From Dreissena polymorpha (lineage: Eukaryota; Mollusca; Bivalvia; Myida; Dreissenidae): a stretch of 64,000 nucleotides of DNA. The stretch covers positions 38,924,560-38,988,559 of the forward strand of contig NC_068358.1 in the NCBI RefSeq assembly GCF_020536995.1, written 5' to 3'. The notes under the pieces were generated by a model. The model was not told the DNA's origin. It was given only the letters and a program-made list of their open reading frames with translations, and did no database searches. The translations under genes and the position numbers were made by a program. Positions 11,721-22,640 of the stretch are shown one piece after another (the first letter of the stretch is position 1; each line of letters opens with the position of its first letter).

Positions 11721-12124
11721 TGAATGGAATTTGCACATAGCTTTTGGCATGGACTTATTGTTATGTTAATGTGTTGCACGCTTTCAAAAGCAGAGGGCAT
11801 ATATAAGATCAATTATACTACGGAGTTCATTTTCTGTTGCAAAATGAAATGCAATAAAGATTGTTACTCAGCGGTGTGTACAGTATGACAGCGTTGTCTG
11901 TCTGCGATGCATTTATACTGGTTCTAAGCTGGCATACTCACCAATTGGACTCAACCATCTGCTCGAACAAGAAATGATAAGTTCTACTAGCATGAACCTT
12001 TAATTGTAACTCATTTTAAAAATATTCATGTTATTTATATTATTCAATTTATTATTCAAAATCATAATTATTATTTCCTTTATTGTTGTTTTTCGCATTA
12101 AGAAACTTATTCGGCTTACGAAAC
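11721..12124. other. Noncoding DNA
   Basis: No gene recognised. AAAGCAGAGGGCATATATAA near 11787-11806 is TATA-like, but no transcript can be assigned. Confidence 0.45.
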
Positions 12125-12560
12125 TGAAAAACCCCATTGGAAAAAATCCCATGGGAGAAAAAGTCCCATGGGTTTATTTTTTTTTAAACACGACTAAACG
12201 CATTAAAATATCGTAGTTGTTCATCATTTCATAAAATATGATGTTTCTGAAAGTTTCATGAATAAATCTCTCAAAATAAGAAAAAATTCCCATGGGATTT
12301 TTTTCTCCCATTTTAAAATGGGATTTTTTTATTACTATATATTTTTATATATAATTGGCATAAAACCAATATACAGTCCTTAAATAACGTTAAAATACTT
12401 GCAAACGCAAATAAAACACGTTTTTTAAAATGTTCAAAATCCCATGGGATTTTTCTCCCATTTGCAAATTATGGGAGAAAAAAAATCCCATGGGACAAAA
12501 AATCCCATGGGAAAATAGAAAATCCCATGGGAAAATGCAAAAATCCCATGGGAACCCCAA
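12125..12560. repeat. Cluster of palindromic TCCCATGGGA motifs
   Basis: At least eight CCCATGGG palindromes lie in three groups (12148-12170, near 12290, and 12440-12552), joined by A or T runs (AAAATCCCATGGGAAAA). The last group is a loose minisatellite of 17-22 bp period. The imperfect variants CTCCCATTTTAAAATGGGAT and CTCCCATTTGCAAATTATGGG extend the palindromes. Confidence 0.8.
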
Positions 12561-12671
12561 CTTTGCTTATAAATTTCATAGTGAAGAAAACGCGTTTTTT
12601 GAGTGAAAATAACCAATTATTAATCAACGATAAGACTTTTATTGCATACTATGTCTCAAAGTAGCAAATCT
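12561..12671. other. Boundary of the LINE at its 3' side
   Basis: On the minus strand this follows the RT fragment and contains CAATAAAAG near 12635. It could be a LINE tail or host DNA. Confidence 0.3.
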
Positions 12672-13508
12672 TTAAGAAAAAGGGTACTTAAGTTTGCGAA
12701 ATTTCGGTTTCGCAAAGTTTTTCCGGTGGCCGTTATAAGCGTAAGTGGTATTTATTTTCGTACCCCGATATGTCCAACGCTCGTAATTTCTTAAAGGTCC
12801 GCCATTTCTAAAAACAATAACTTCAGTTTTATCTAAATTAATCCCCATTCCCGTGTAAATGCAAAATTGATCAACAACGTTTAACTGTTGTTGAAGTTTA
12901 AAGGCCGTTTCCGCACAACTAGCAATATCGTCCGCAAACATGAGGCATAAAATGTCAGGTATTTCATTTGAAATAAAAATTCCGGACCCACATGTTTCAC
13001 GTAATATTACTAATAATTCATCTATAAATAGAGCAAATATGGTAGAACTGGTCTTGTCACCCTGACGGGTACCAATATTACATTGAAAAAAAACTATAGT
13101 AATTTTACAATTGGTTCTATACTTCGCCGAAGAATTAGTGTCGGTTGTATTACATGTATGTACTTTAACACAGGACAAGAGAGAGCTATACATTTTTTTA
13201 ATACGTCAATGAATTTACCTTTAATTCCCTTTTTGGTAAGTGCTTGAAACATTACATTGTGGTTTATTTTATCGAATGCCTTTCTAAAGTCTCTATATAA
13301 GCAATAGAATCTACCCCCCTTTTTTGACAAATATTTTTGAGCCATCGCTTGAAGGCAAAAAACATTGTCTATAGCTAAATAACCGCCCCGAAAACCTGCT
13401 TGAGATTCATAAAATTCATTGTTTCCTTCCGCCCATTCATATAATCGTTTATTTAATATAGCGGCAAATATTTTGTACATTATATTAGTTAAAGAGATTC
13501 CACGGTAA
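12672..13508 (-). pseudogene. LINE reverse transcriptase, C-terminal part (downstream of inserted transposon)
   Basis: This continues ORF2 of the LINE that starts at 20584. Reading from 13508 it gives YRGISLTNIMYKIFAAILNK (RT block 2), ESQAGFRGG, FRKAFDKINH (block A aspartate) and then, after a frameshift near 13100-13190, GTRQGD and LMFADDIAS (the catalytic FADD box). It ends with INLDKTEVIVFRNGG. The thumb and any C-terminal domain are absent, so the copy is truncated at its 3' side. The clade is an APE-type LINE that I cannot place more exactly. It cannot be functional. Confidence 0.9.
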
Positions 13509-16500
13509 CACGGTGCCTTACCAATACGGATAATATTAGAAACATTTGAACGTTTCTGGATAATACCCGAAACGGCACCGGACCATATCAGAAATATATT
13601 GACAAATTGACTGTTTTGAGGTAAGTGTATTTTTTTATTTCAATATTCTCTTTTTTACATCAACATTTTTCAACAAACCAATATTCCGCGGAACAACTAA
13701 GACATCCATTCAGTAAATTGTATACTAGTTCTCAGTAACAAAAACGTCATTATGCAGTGGGAACCTATATTGTCCAACAGTTTATGCAAACAACCTGTGG
13801 AAACGGAAGTAAAATGCAGATATTGGTCCATATTAACAGTGAAATTAAAATTTCGGAGCAAGTTTCCTGATGAAAACGGCAACATAATTATTTTTAAATC
13901 ATTGCCATGATGAGTGACGGTTTAGTTTGTAAAACAATCATCTATTTTATGTGTCGATTGCTGTCACCGGATAATGCATGAAGAAGGCACCGGATAATAG
14001 CCGAGACTAATGAATTTAAGTACATGTATAGCACGTTTAAAGAATGTATTGGATTCTGCTGATATGGTAATCATTTTAGGAATTTCTTGATTTTATACTG
14101 TTAAATGAAATGGGTCTGTTACTTCTCGTCCCTCAGCCTTGACCACTGTCTTAACGCATGAAAGATGTCTTGACCCTCCACTGAAAAGGGTTATTAAAAC
14201 TAGGCATTTAAGGTTACACATGGTATTGGTTTAAAAAAAAATCTGATGTAGAACGCGTGCTATTGTTGAACGACCGATTCAGCAATAATATTTATAAGAA
14301 CCCGTTTCTTGTTTGAATATAACAGTTATATACACGATTCGATAACAATTTGAAAAAGAAAGTTTTAAGACTAGTTCAGCAGTGTTAATTGTAAAATATG
14401 ATTGTTGTATAATAAGTCGTTTTTAACAATTTTAGTTTACTTTTGTGGGATTATAATTATAATTGATTATCATATTTAATATTGGGAGAAATAAGTTGTG
14501 TGTAACCTACGGTTTAGATTTAGAGATACTTCCCCAATCGTGATACTTCCCTTGTTTACAATTGCGCTCTTCAAATGCACACAAAGTTAGGTATTTGTCG
14601 TTTTTGGATTAATTCATTTTCAACGTTTATAGCTAGTATCTCTTTTATTTGTACACGATGTATGTTTAACATACACAAGTTTTCATTTCATAATTCACTC
14701 ATTACTGTTTTCTTTTTGTTTCAGACTTTCAGTGCCCTAACATCTTACTTTGAAGTTTGAGATAGAATATGGTAAGTATAGTCTGAGTTGATAAGTTTAT
14801 TCAATGGGCTTAGGGCTACTGTTCGATATTTCTTGGATTGGATATATCAGTGGACTGAGAAATTGTACAATTTCTGAGTATCGTTAACTTTAAACGTTAT
14901 TGGAACAATTTATCCTGCTTTAATTAACTGCTATGCCCATAGCAAGTGTAAAGTAACCACGGCCGATGATTTTTCGGGTTTGAAACTGCAGAGACTGAAG
15001 AGAAGCAGAAGAGTTGTGTGTTTTTATCTGTAACTGTTCCCCCCCCCCCTAGTAATGAAGACAGATACAGTGTTGAGTCTGGAGTGGATAATTTATTGTT
15101 TGAGGTGGACTGCAACATGAAGATGAAAAAGCCACCGAGCAACCATTAGATAGCTGTTTACATGTAGAATGTTCAGTTGAAATTGTTGTCGACAATAATA
15201 ATTATATGAGCGCAAAATATGTGACAACAAATAGGACAAAAACTGGCTACAAACGATACTTAGTAAGCCTAATATTTGGAAGATATTTGTTTTAGCTTGT
15301 AAAAACATTTTTGCATCAACATTTAAGGTTTGTTGTAGATACCAAAAACATAATTATAATTTTTGTTGTGTATTGTTATTGTCTATAGATTTTGGTGAAG
15401 TCTGTCAAGGCCAATGTTACTGAAATTATAGAGATTTACAGGTAGTTCACTTCTGTTTGGAAATATTTAATTGATTATGTGCATGTGGGTAGACCGAATC
15501 ATTTATCACTCTTATAAAAATAGTGAAGCTGTGCCGACAGTGGTATACAGTGTAATACTTATTGGAATCCTGTATTTGTAGAGTTCCAAAATTATTTTCT
15601 TAATACTGTTAGTAGACAGTGTTCATATCAAATATAAATATATCAACATAAATAGATGATATACCTTATCTTGTCATGTTTACAATGTACATAATTGTTA
15701 CCAATTCAGACATCTTTTAATGTTAAATGACATAATTTTAAAATTAATGTTATAAACTCTAAAATATTTTAATAAAAGCTTTTTCATTTCTATATATATT
15801 AAATAAATTTTAGAAAATATTTGAAACAAAGATTTGATTTGATTAAAAAAGAGTTTCACTACATGGCAACAGTCTATGATTTTAGGTAAAGTTTTACATT
15901 ATGGAATTTGATTTGTACAAAATATGTTGAACTTTTGTAGTTATACGTTTAAAACGTTTTTTTGAAGTGTTTGTAAAGTAATGAATTTTTGGTATAAACC
16001 ATGCAAGCATGAATGAACCAAAAACATTGTACTGAATAAAATTGTTTATTACAGTGTCAAACATTGTTCGTTCTATTCCGTGTTGAACAGTTTGGTCTCC
16101 TAATGTGGTAGTTGCAGGTTCGATCACTGACTCAACCTAATTAAGTTAGCTTCAATGTCTCTTTTTAGGTTGACAGAATAAAATTTACACTATCCTATTG
16201 TCCTGCAATGTTATGCCTAGACGAGTGGTTGGCGGCAGAATCTTCGATTCATCACATTTGTGGTGGCAGCGTATTGGCAAACAACCCCTTGCGACTTATT
16301 CGGTTTATTCGGTCTACTTATATCGGACCGTTTAGATTTTCGTTGCCGCTTTCCGCGCTTCGATGGTGAATCAAATGCATGATTTCTGTAAACAAAGAAA
16401 TACACACCCAAACAAATTACATTAATGCAGCCATCTCCTAAAAATGAAAGTTAAATGTAAATAAATCTAGCGGTTAATTGAAATTTAAATATACGACAGG

Positions 16501-17351
16501 TGGTATTAGTGAAATGACATTTCATGGGTGCTTTAATGTCTATTAAATTAAGATCATAAGCTTTTCGTACAAGAAATAATACGCGTAACAAATATCTGCG
16601 TTGACTAATTACGGTACGATTTTTGTCTCCCACAATCTAGAAACCTATATACGCATGTCGTTATGAATATATTTCAGTTACAAATTGCAGCCGTACCGGT
16701 AGATCAAAATTCGTCACCAACTTCAAGTACTATATTAAACGTTGAACATACGATGTGAGCATGTTGTTTATAAAACATGCTGAAAAGCACGTACAAATCT
16801 GTACATGTATCAATCGATTTCGTGTATTATACAGTGTTGTTTCCGGGCTTTATCCGGTACCAGTAATTTGTGGTTTCGTGTGTTATCCGGTGCCCGTGAA
16901 ATCAATATGCGATCCTTTTAAAACGCAAATACTCACGTTTTTGAAGTTGCCAGTAATTTCCTACAATTTCATTATAATTCTGAATGATTATAACAACAAT
17001 GTAAAGTAGAAGTATTATATGGTTTTTTTTCTCTCCAGTTACAAAAAGCAAGTATGTTAAACTATTTCATGACTATGGGGTAGGTATGGTTAATTTGTTT
17101 TCGTTCGTTTTGATAAAATGTTTTATTTACATAACGAATTTTGAAGTAAACCATTAGCTGAAATACCATAATGTTCCGTGAGCAATATTATTTGGCATTT
17201 TAACGCGGTTTTGTGGTCAATTTCGCTTCCAATACTAGGCACATTCTGCATTTTACCTTGTTTATTTTCCGATATGATCCGTTGCCGTTTCGCGTTTTAT
17301 CCGGAATAGTACAAATGTTTCCAGTATTATCCGTATTGGTTAGGCACCGTA
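13509..17351. mobile_element. 3.84-kb TIR DNA transposon inserted in the LINE RT domain
   Basis: The left end CACGGTGCCTTACCAATACG and the right end (complement TACGGTGCCTAACCAATACG) are terminal inverted repeats; similarity continues for ~80 bp through CGGATAAT and GAAACnTTTG. GGTAA (13504-13508) and GGCAA (17352-17356) look like a 5-bp target duplication with one change. Removing the segment restores the RT reading HILGNYRGISL. Subterminal zones carry extra CACCGGATAAT-like motifs (13965, 13987; complements near 16852 and 16884), possibly protein-binding repeats. I see no transposase in the interior, so it is probably non-autonomous. The superfamily is undetermined. Confidence 0.85.
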
Positions 17352-17356
17352 GGCAA

Positions 17357-19041
17357 TTTCCAAGAATATGAGTAGGTCCAGATTTGTGTATTGGACATAT
17401 TATACTCTGACCCCAAGTTTTAGGAAAATAACCAGAATAAAAAATTCGATTAAAAAGTAACACCAAGAAGGGTGTAATATTGTTTAATGATTTTTTTTAT
17501 ATAAAACTCAGCTGGTATTCCATCGAAGCCACTGCTTTTATTATTTATTAAATTACGGATTTGATATTCGACTTCTGCGAGTGTAAAGGGCTCATTTAAC
17601 GAAATCACATCATCGTTTACGGCATCTGCGTTATTATTTATAACATTATGTATAATAAACTACGAAAGTAGTCTTGCCATTCATTGGCCTCGATACTAGT
17701 AGTAATGTTTTGTTGCGGTTTAGCTTGCTTATTTTTTTTCAACAAGAAATTCGTATGTTTTCGATTCTGGAGTAGTTCCGTTCTATTTTTTCTTTGTAAC
17801 TCAAACATTTTAGTATTGCAATATTTTTTAAATATATTTCTGCGATCCTTATACTCATTCAAATCAGATGCTAAATTTGAAGCTCGAAATTTTCGTAAAT
17901 ATGTGTATTTTTGTTTCTTAAGATTATCACATTGTTCATCTCACCAAAGTGGCTGTAATGATCGTTTTTAGTTAGGTAATAAAAGCATATTTTTGCCTGC
18001 CTCATAGTATACAGCGTTAATTTTGTCAATTGCCGCTTCAATATTTGTAGTAATGAGATTCATTATTATATTATAATTTTCATTTGAGAGCGTATTTATA
18101 TTAACGCAAAAGGCATCAGCAAGTTATTCTTGCCATTTGTATTTATTTACGCGCGAAACTTCTTTATTATTACAACAATCATTGCGGTTGTTATTTATGT
18201 GTTCCAAGTTTATTCGACAGTTAATTGGAAAATGATCAGACTCTGAACGGTCAAGTACTTTGAAGTCAATAATTCTCGAAAATAATTCTGATGAAGCAAT
18301 CATGTAATCTACAACACTTGCCCCTTCGTTTGAAACACATGTGAAATGGCCTTCGTTATCGTTCGCGAATCTTCCATTTAGAATATGTATATCAAATACA
18401 CAGCATAAATTGACTAACGATTTTCCAAAATTATTTCCCCTTAAGTTATCTCTATTCGCGCGTTGCATATCAAAATCACTGCCTTCATAATGTCCAAATA
18501 TATAATATAAATAATCGCAAGGTATGAAATCTATGTTATCTTGCGTTCTAGAACTTAAGTCTCATAATAAGAAAAATTGAGCACCAGGATATGTAAATGT
18601 TAGCTGTTCTAAGTTAGAAAACATACAATGTATACCATTCTTCTCATCTATTAGGTTATATATTGATGACCCCTCTGGAGAGATATAAGTGTAATACATA
18701 ATGACATCTTTTGACTTAAACAATTTATAAAATTTACAGTACAAAACAACACAATCATTAAAGTGAGTATTAATACGTGAGATTATATTTAACTTCTGTA
18801 AATGGTTAGAAATAAAAACACATATGCCTCCACTGTTACGTATACTCTTTGGATTTAACTCTCTAACATGATCATAACATGTGTAGGATTCTAATAATGA
18901 ATTAAATTCACTACAACAGTTCCCCCAAGTTTCACAAAGACTAATAATATCAAATGAAGATAAATAAGATTTAAATTCTTTATTGGTTATGTGTTTACGT
19001 AGGCCTGCAATATTCCAGCTAGCGATATTTATATCGAGCAA
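17357..19041 (-). pseudogene. LINE ORF2, endonuclease and start of reverse transcriptase
   Basis: The frame opens at MLDINIASWNIAGLRKH (19041), an APE-type endonuclease start, followed by SLCETWG and NSGGICVFISN. The GDLNSRT box is decayed to DLSSRT after a stop near 18560. VSNEGASVVDYMIAS and SESDHFPI (18225-18250) complete the endonuclease. A linker follows (KYTYLRKF, NEYKDRRNIFKKYC). The RT start reads YQIRNLINNKSSGFDGIPAEF across a frameshift, then SGYFPKTWGQSIICPIHKSG, and stops at the inserted transposon at 17351. Several stops and frameshifts are present. The start was chosen because the endonuclease motif begins within a few residues of this Met. Confidence 0.88.
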
Positions 19042-19079
19042 TTTCCTCGTGCTGTCATTGTTGGGGTACGGCCAAATTC

Positions 19080-20584
19080 CTAGTCCATGAATGAAGTGTC
19101 GGAGCGTACGTCATCCTCGTGAGAGCTTATATCGACTCTGGTTGGTAGATTCTCATCATTGGGCGGGATGGGTTCACTTACGTCATCATGCACGTGGTTG
19201 ATCCTGTTGCTACCATCCAATCGGTGATGTGCATCATTATTGTTGTCTGGGTGACCACGTGATATCCCACCTGCAGGACGTTGTCGACTTGTAGGTCGCC
19301 GGGTGCAAATGGGAACAATAGACTGATCCCGGAAAAGCACGAGTTTAGAAAACCCCACTAATCACCCCGGTACAAACAACGCTTGTCCATTAAATCAACC
19401 AATGATAGCTTACTTAAAATAATAACGGTTGATACGGTGTGTGATTTTGACAGGATTATTAATAAGTCATGTTTATTTGTACCAGCAGATTAGTGGGTTT
19501 TTCCAAAAGATTGCTTTTTCCAGGATACATATATTGACTGTGTAATGTTGTTGTATTTGTACACTTGGTCATTCACAATTAATTTATCATAACATATTAC
19601 GGCATAGTTATCATTTCTTCTCTCTTGTACCATACGCTCTCCGAGAATTTGTCTATGTTTACGTACTTTTTCGCTGAAATCCTGTTGAACAGTGTGTGAT
19701 CGATTATGTTGTAGATGCCTATTCGCCCGTCCTAAAATCAGTTCACAGTCCTTGAACCGTGTAAACCGTACCATGATTGTACATTTGCTTTGGTCCCGAG
19801 ATTTTATGCGATGTGCACGATCGATTTCGAACTTATCTGCTTCGTCCCCAAAATTCAATGTATCTTTTAGAAATGAGCGTACTTTTCTTTCCGAAACATC
19901 CCAGTTTTCATTTAAATATCCGTCTATACCGTTAGAGCGAAGATTGTTTCGTCGGGATTAATATTCAATCTGTTCCAACTTATTTTTCATTTGTGACACT
20001 TCCTCCCGTAGTAATATATTATCACTCCTAAGCCGGTCATTGTCTTGCTTTAATTCGCTGATGGTTGACAAAATTGAGTCAATCTTAGTATTTATACCGC
20101 CGATTTATGTGACTAAGCGTTCCTTTTGTTTATCTAGGTCGATTTTCATATTTCTTAGAAAAGTACACATTTCAGAATCACTACTGGAATCAATGGTTGA
20201 CCTACTTTAGTTGTTTTGAGTAGTCCCGCTGTTATTCAATGGCGATGGCGACGGTTGAGACAAGGTATGAGATGACATTTTCCGCTGCCTTGTCACCACG
20301 CCGTCTAATGTATCGTGTCGAGGGGTTGTGGCTTTAGAGAGACCTTCACAGGCCCGTGAGTCTAGAGGCTGCTTTTTGTTACGTGCCGGGTGTTGTCTAG
20401 GCGGACCAGGATTTCTTTCCACATCGCCACACAGAATTATCAAGATAGCGCTCAGGCGCCAAATGAGAGAAATCGAGTTTTTAACTCCTTTAGACAAAAT
20501 AAGCACCTTTACACATTTGGTACGTCTTTGTTTAACCACAAACCATCCAATTCGCACACGCCAAGTAGTAATATCCACTCCCAT
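19080..20584 (-). pseudogene. LINE ORF1 with N-terminal 2A-like motif, coiled coil and RRM-type domain
   Basis: The frame starts at MGVDITTWRV (20584). Residues 38-51 are hydrophobic and run directly into LCGDVERNPGP (residues 51-61; the D54-P61 motif is at 20402-20425), which matches the 2A consensus D-V/I-E-x-N-P-G-P. A Pro/Ser-rich stretch follows. In the same frame comes a coiled coil (LDKQKERL, LKQDNDRLRSDNILLREEVS). Then comes an L1-type ORF1 core: RRNNLRSNGIDGYLNENWDV, IDRAHRIKSRDQ, TIMVRFTRFKD, SEKVRKHRQILGERM. In-frame stops lie at 20207, near 20108 and near 19957. A small MITE splits the C-terminus, after which the frame continues SKLVLFRDQSIVPICTRRP to a stop at 19080. Such 2A sequences are known in some APE-type LINEs, where they act by ribosome skipping or as signal sequences. 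Confidence 0.9.
19356..19497. mobile_element. ~140-bp MITE inside LINE ORF1
   Basis: Inverted ends CCACTAATC-acccc-GGTACAAACAA and (complement) CCCACTAATC-tgct-GGTACAAATAA border an AT-rich core. Without it, the ORF1 frame reads through from SWKKQSFGK to SKLVLFRDQSIV, so it entered after the LINE. The inverted similarity may extend outward as GAAAACC, leaving the target duplication unclear. Confidence 0.75.
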
Positions 20585-20889
20585 TTTACTAAAATATTGA
20601 AAAAATGGACAAAACTATACACGTGCAAAAAACACATCCATCTTATTCAAGGGGCGCAACGACAAAAAATAAATAGGTATGTATTGGATCTCACAACATT
20701 TGACAAACATAGAATTTCATTCAACAAGTTTAACCATTTATCAAAAATAAATTTAAAACCAGCTTCTTAAGCTTTATAGAACTTTGTTAAACGAGTTGCT
20801 TAACATTTTATATCATACTAAAACGAATTAACCCTTTAAGGAATGAACATCTATGTAATGAATGAACAAGTGTATATATTACTATGTTA
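20585..20889 (-). other. Likely 5' UTR of the 2A LINE
   Basis: This lies upstream of the ORF1 start on the minus strand and is A+T-rich, with no second element visible. The 5' end of the LINE and its target duplication were not found. Confidence 0.35.
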
Positions 20890-21027
20890 TTACCTTGCAG
20901 TATTCCTATCTGATGATACTGTACTAATCTGCTCCCTTACTGTGGTAGGTGATTTGCTTCTGGAAGTATTTTTCTTACGAGATGTAACCGACCTTTCACT
21001 AACAGTTGACTTTGTTGTGTCTTCAAA
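20890..21027 (-). pseudogene. Last exon candidate of the transposase-YqaJ gene
   Basis: The acceptor TTGTTTCAG precedes FEDTTKSTVSERSVTSRKKN, followed by a basic Ser/Thr-rich tail ending DRNTAR and TAA. The open frame with a good acceptor supports an exon. Linkage to the upstream exons is inferred from position and strand only. AGGTAATA at its end could alternatively be a donor. Confidence 0.55.
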
Positions 21028-21394
21028 CTGAAACAACAAATCACGTTTTAATGTTCACTGTTTAGCATAAACATTTTACAGTATAAATTACAAAGGCAAA
21101 TATTTGCACACCGAGAAACATTAATTGACAGATAGGGATACTTTATATCCAAATGCTAGTAATCATCTTTATTGTTGGTATATCTTAAAATGGAGCAAAC
21201 TTATTGCAAACCGATATATATTGGAACCAACTCGATATAGGAAGTGCAGGGACATAACAATGTTTCAAGGTAGCCATTCCTTTTAATAATATTTATATTA
21301 ATTAATATGAATTATTTAAGTCGCACCCCACTTTCTAGTGTTCTATGCTGTTAAAGATCTTTCAACGTAAAAAACAGAACATATTTTAACCTAC

Positions 21395-22640
21395 CCATAC
21401 TCCATGCTCTCTTATTCAAGGAATTTTCTGTGTCTCGGACAAGCTAACTCTGGCAATAAAATCATACAAAAAAATGCCGTAAGCTTGATAATCCAATATT
21501 CTCAAAGGGAATTATCTTTATAAATTGTTTCTACATGGAGTTGATATGGGTCTGTGGTTCTAACTATAAAGTCTATCCAGGGTAGAGTTCAGATATGCAA
21601 TAAACCTTGACACTGATAATAATAATTGTGGTTGAGTTTTAATTTCAATTTTTCATTTTCTATACCTGAGAAGAAATTTCTGTTTTTATTGGCAGCTTAA
21701 AATAAGTTCATTTGTTTTATTTTAAAGCATGTTTAACTTCAATAAGTCCTGCCCTGATGTTGTTAATTACAACGATTCCATCAGGACTTTCACCTAAAAT
21801 TTATGTTCATGATGAATAAATAATCTACATTTGTTAACACGTACATTAATTCCTTGTTCAGCTTTAAAAAAAATATTTATGCCCAAAACTGTGAATTCAT
21901 TCCCTTTAATTTTTTTTGCATAGAAGTTGTTCCACAATTTTTCCAACATATATTAATGTTTTGTTTTTAAAAATTAGTCCAAAATTTGGTGCTGTTAATC
22001 TTTTTTTTCTTCCTTGATGCCAAACTTGAGAATTTGATTGATCTTCAGTTATGATTGTTTTTACTTGAGATGTTAATGTAATGAGACATGTGTCGGTCAC
22101 ATTTGGTGTTCAAAACAGATGCAGCAACATCATCTTCACACTGAATAGCCTCATTTCCATAAGATAACTTGGCAGACTTTTAGATACAGTAATCTCGTCA
22201 GCAGCAGACACTTTCTTTTCCACTTATTAGCTTGTGCTTGTGGCTGGGATTTAGAAAGTGACAATTGCTTTTCCATTTCCTCGTAGAGTTTGATGAAGTG
22301 GTATCCTGGTGAGGAGTCTGTCACCTGTTTCCAAACAATTGGTGACCACTGTGGTCCGACATTCATTCTCAAACATCCACCATAACACCTAGTATGCCAT
22401 GACCCACGATTACACAAGTTGTATACTTTGCCTCCGTCAAATTTGGTGCGCATGTGCATCCAACACTCAGCCAATTATTTGTTGTATTATTGACGAGTCT
22501 TTTACTTTTACTAGCAACTCTGTCAAGCAATACTGAAATGTCACTCAACATATCTGATTGAAGATCTGAATACGAAAGTGTTGAAGAATATCTTGAAAGT
22601 TCCTGATATTTTAAAGATGTTCCTTCTCTCCAAAGTAAAT
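21395..22640 (-). pseudogene. Exon 4: end of transposase domain and YqaJ nuclease domain
   Basis: It begins WREGTSLKYQELSRYSSTL and DLQSDMLSDISVLLDRVASK. After a frameshift near 22480 it gives AECWMHMRTKFDGGK and NRGSWHTRCYGG, then NVGPQWSPIVW. The YqaJ part runs from SQVWHQGRKKRLTAPNFG (about 22030) through NVRVNKCRLFIHHEHKF. A shift then leads to GESPDGIVVINN (SPDG at about 21779-21790), LIEVKHAL (EVK at about 21731-21740), LNHNYYYQCQG (about 21604-21640) and ELACPRHRKFLE. SPDG...EVK is the active-site pattern of the PD-(D/E)XK/YqaJ family. It ends at the donor GTAGGT (21394). Confidence 0.8.

Noticed and set aside
16060-16135. tRNA-like GGTTCGATCAC motif inside the 3.84-kb element
   Set aside because: The B box fits, but there is no convincing A box or cloverleaf. 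At most it is a decayed SINE trace.
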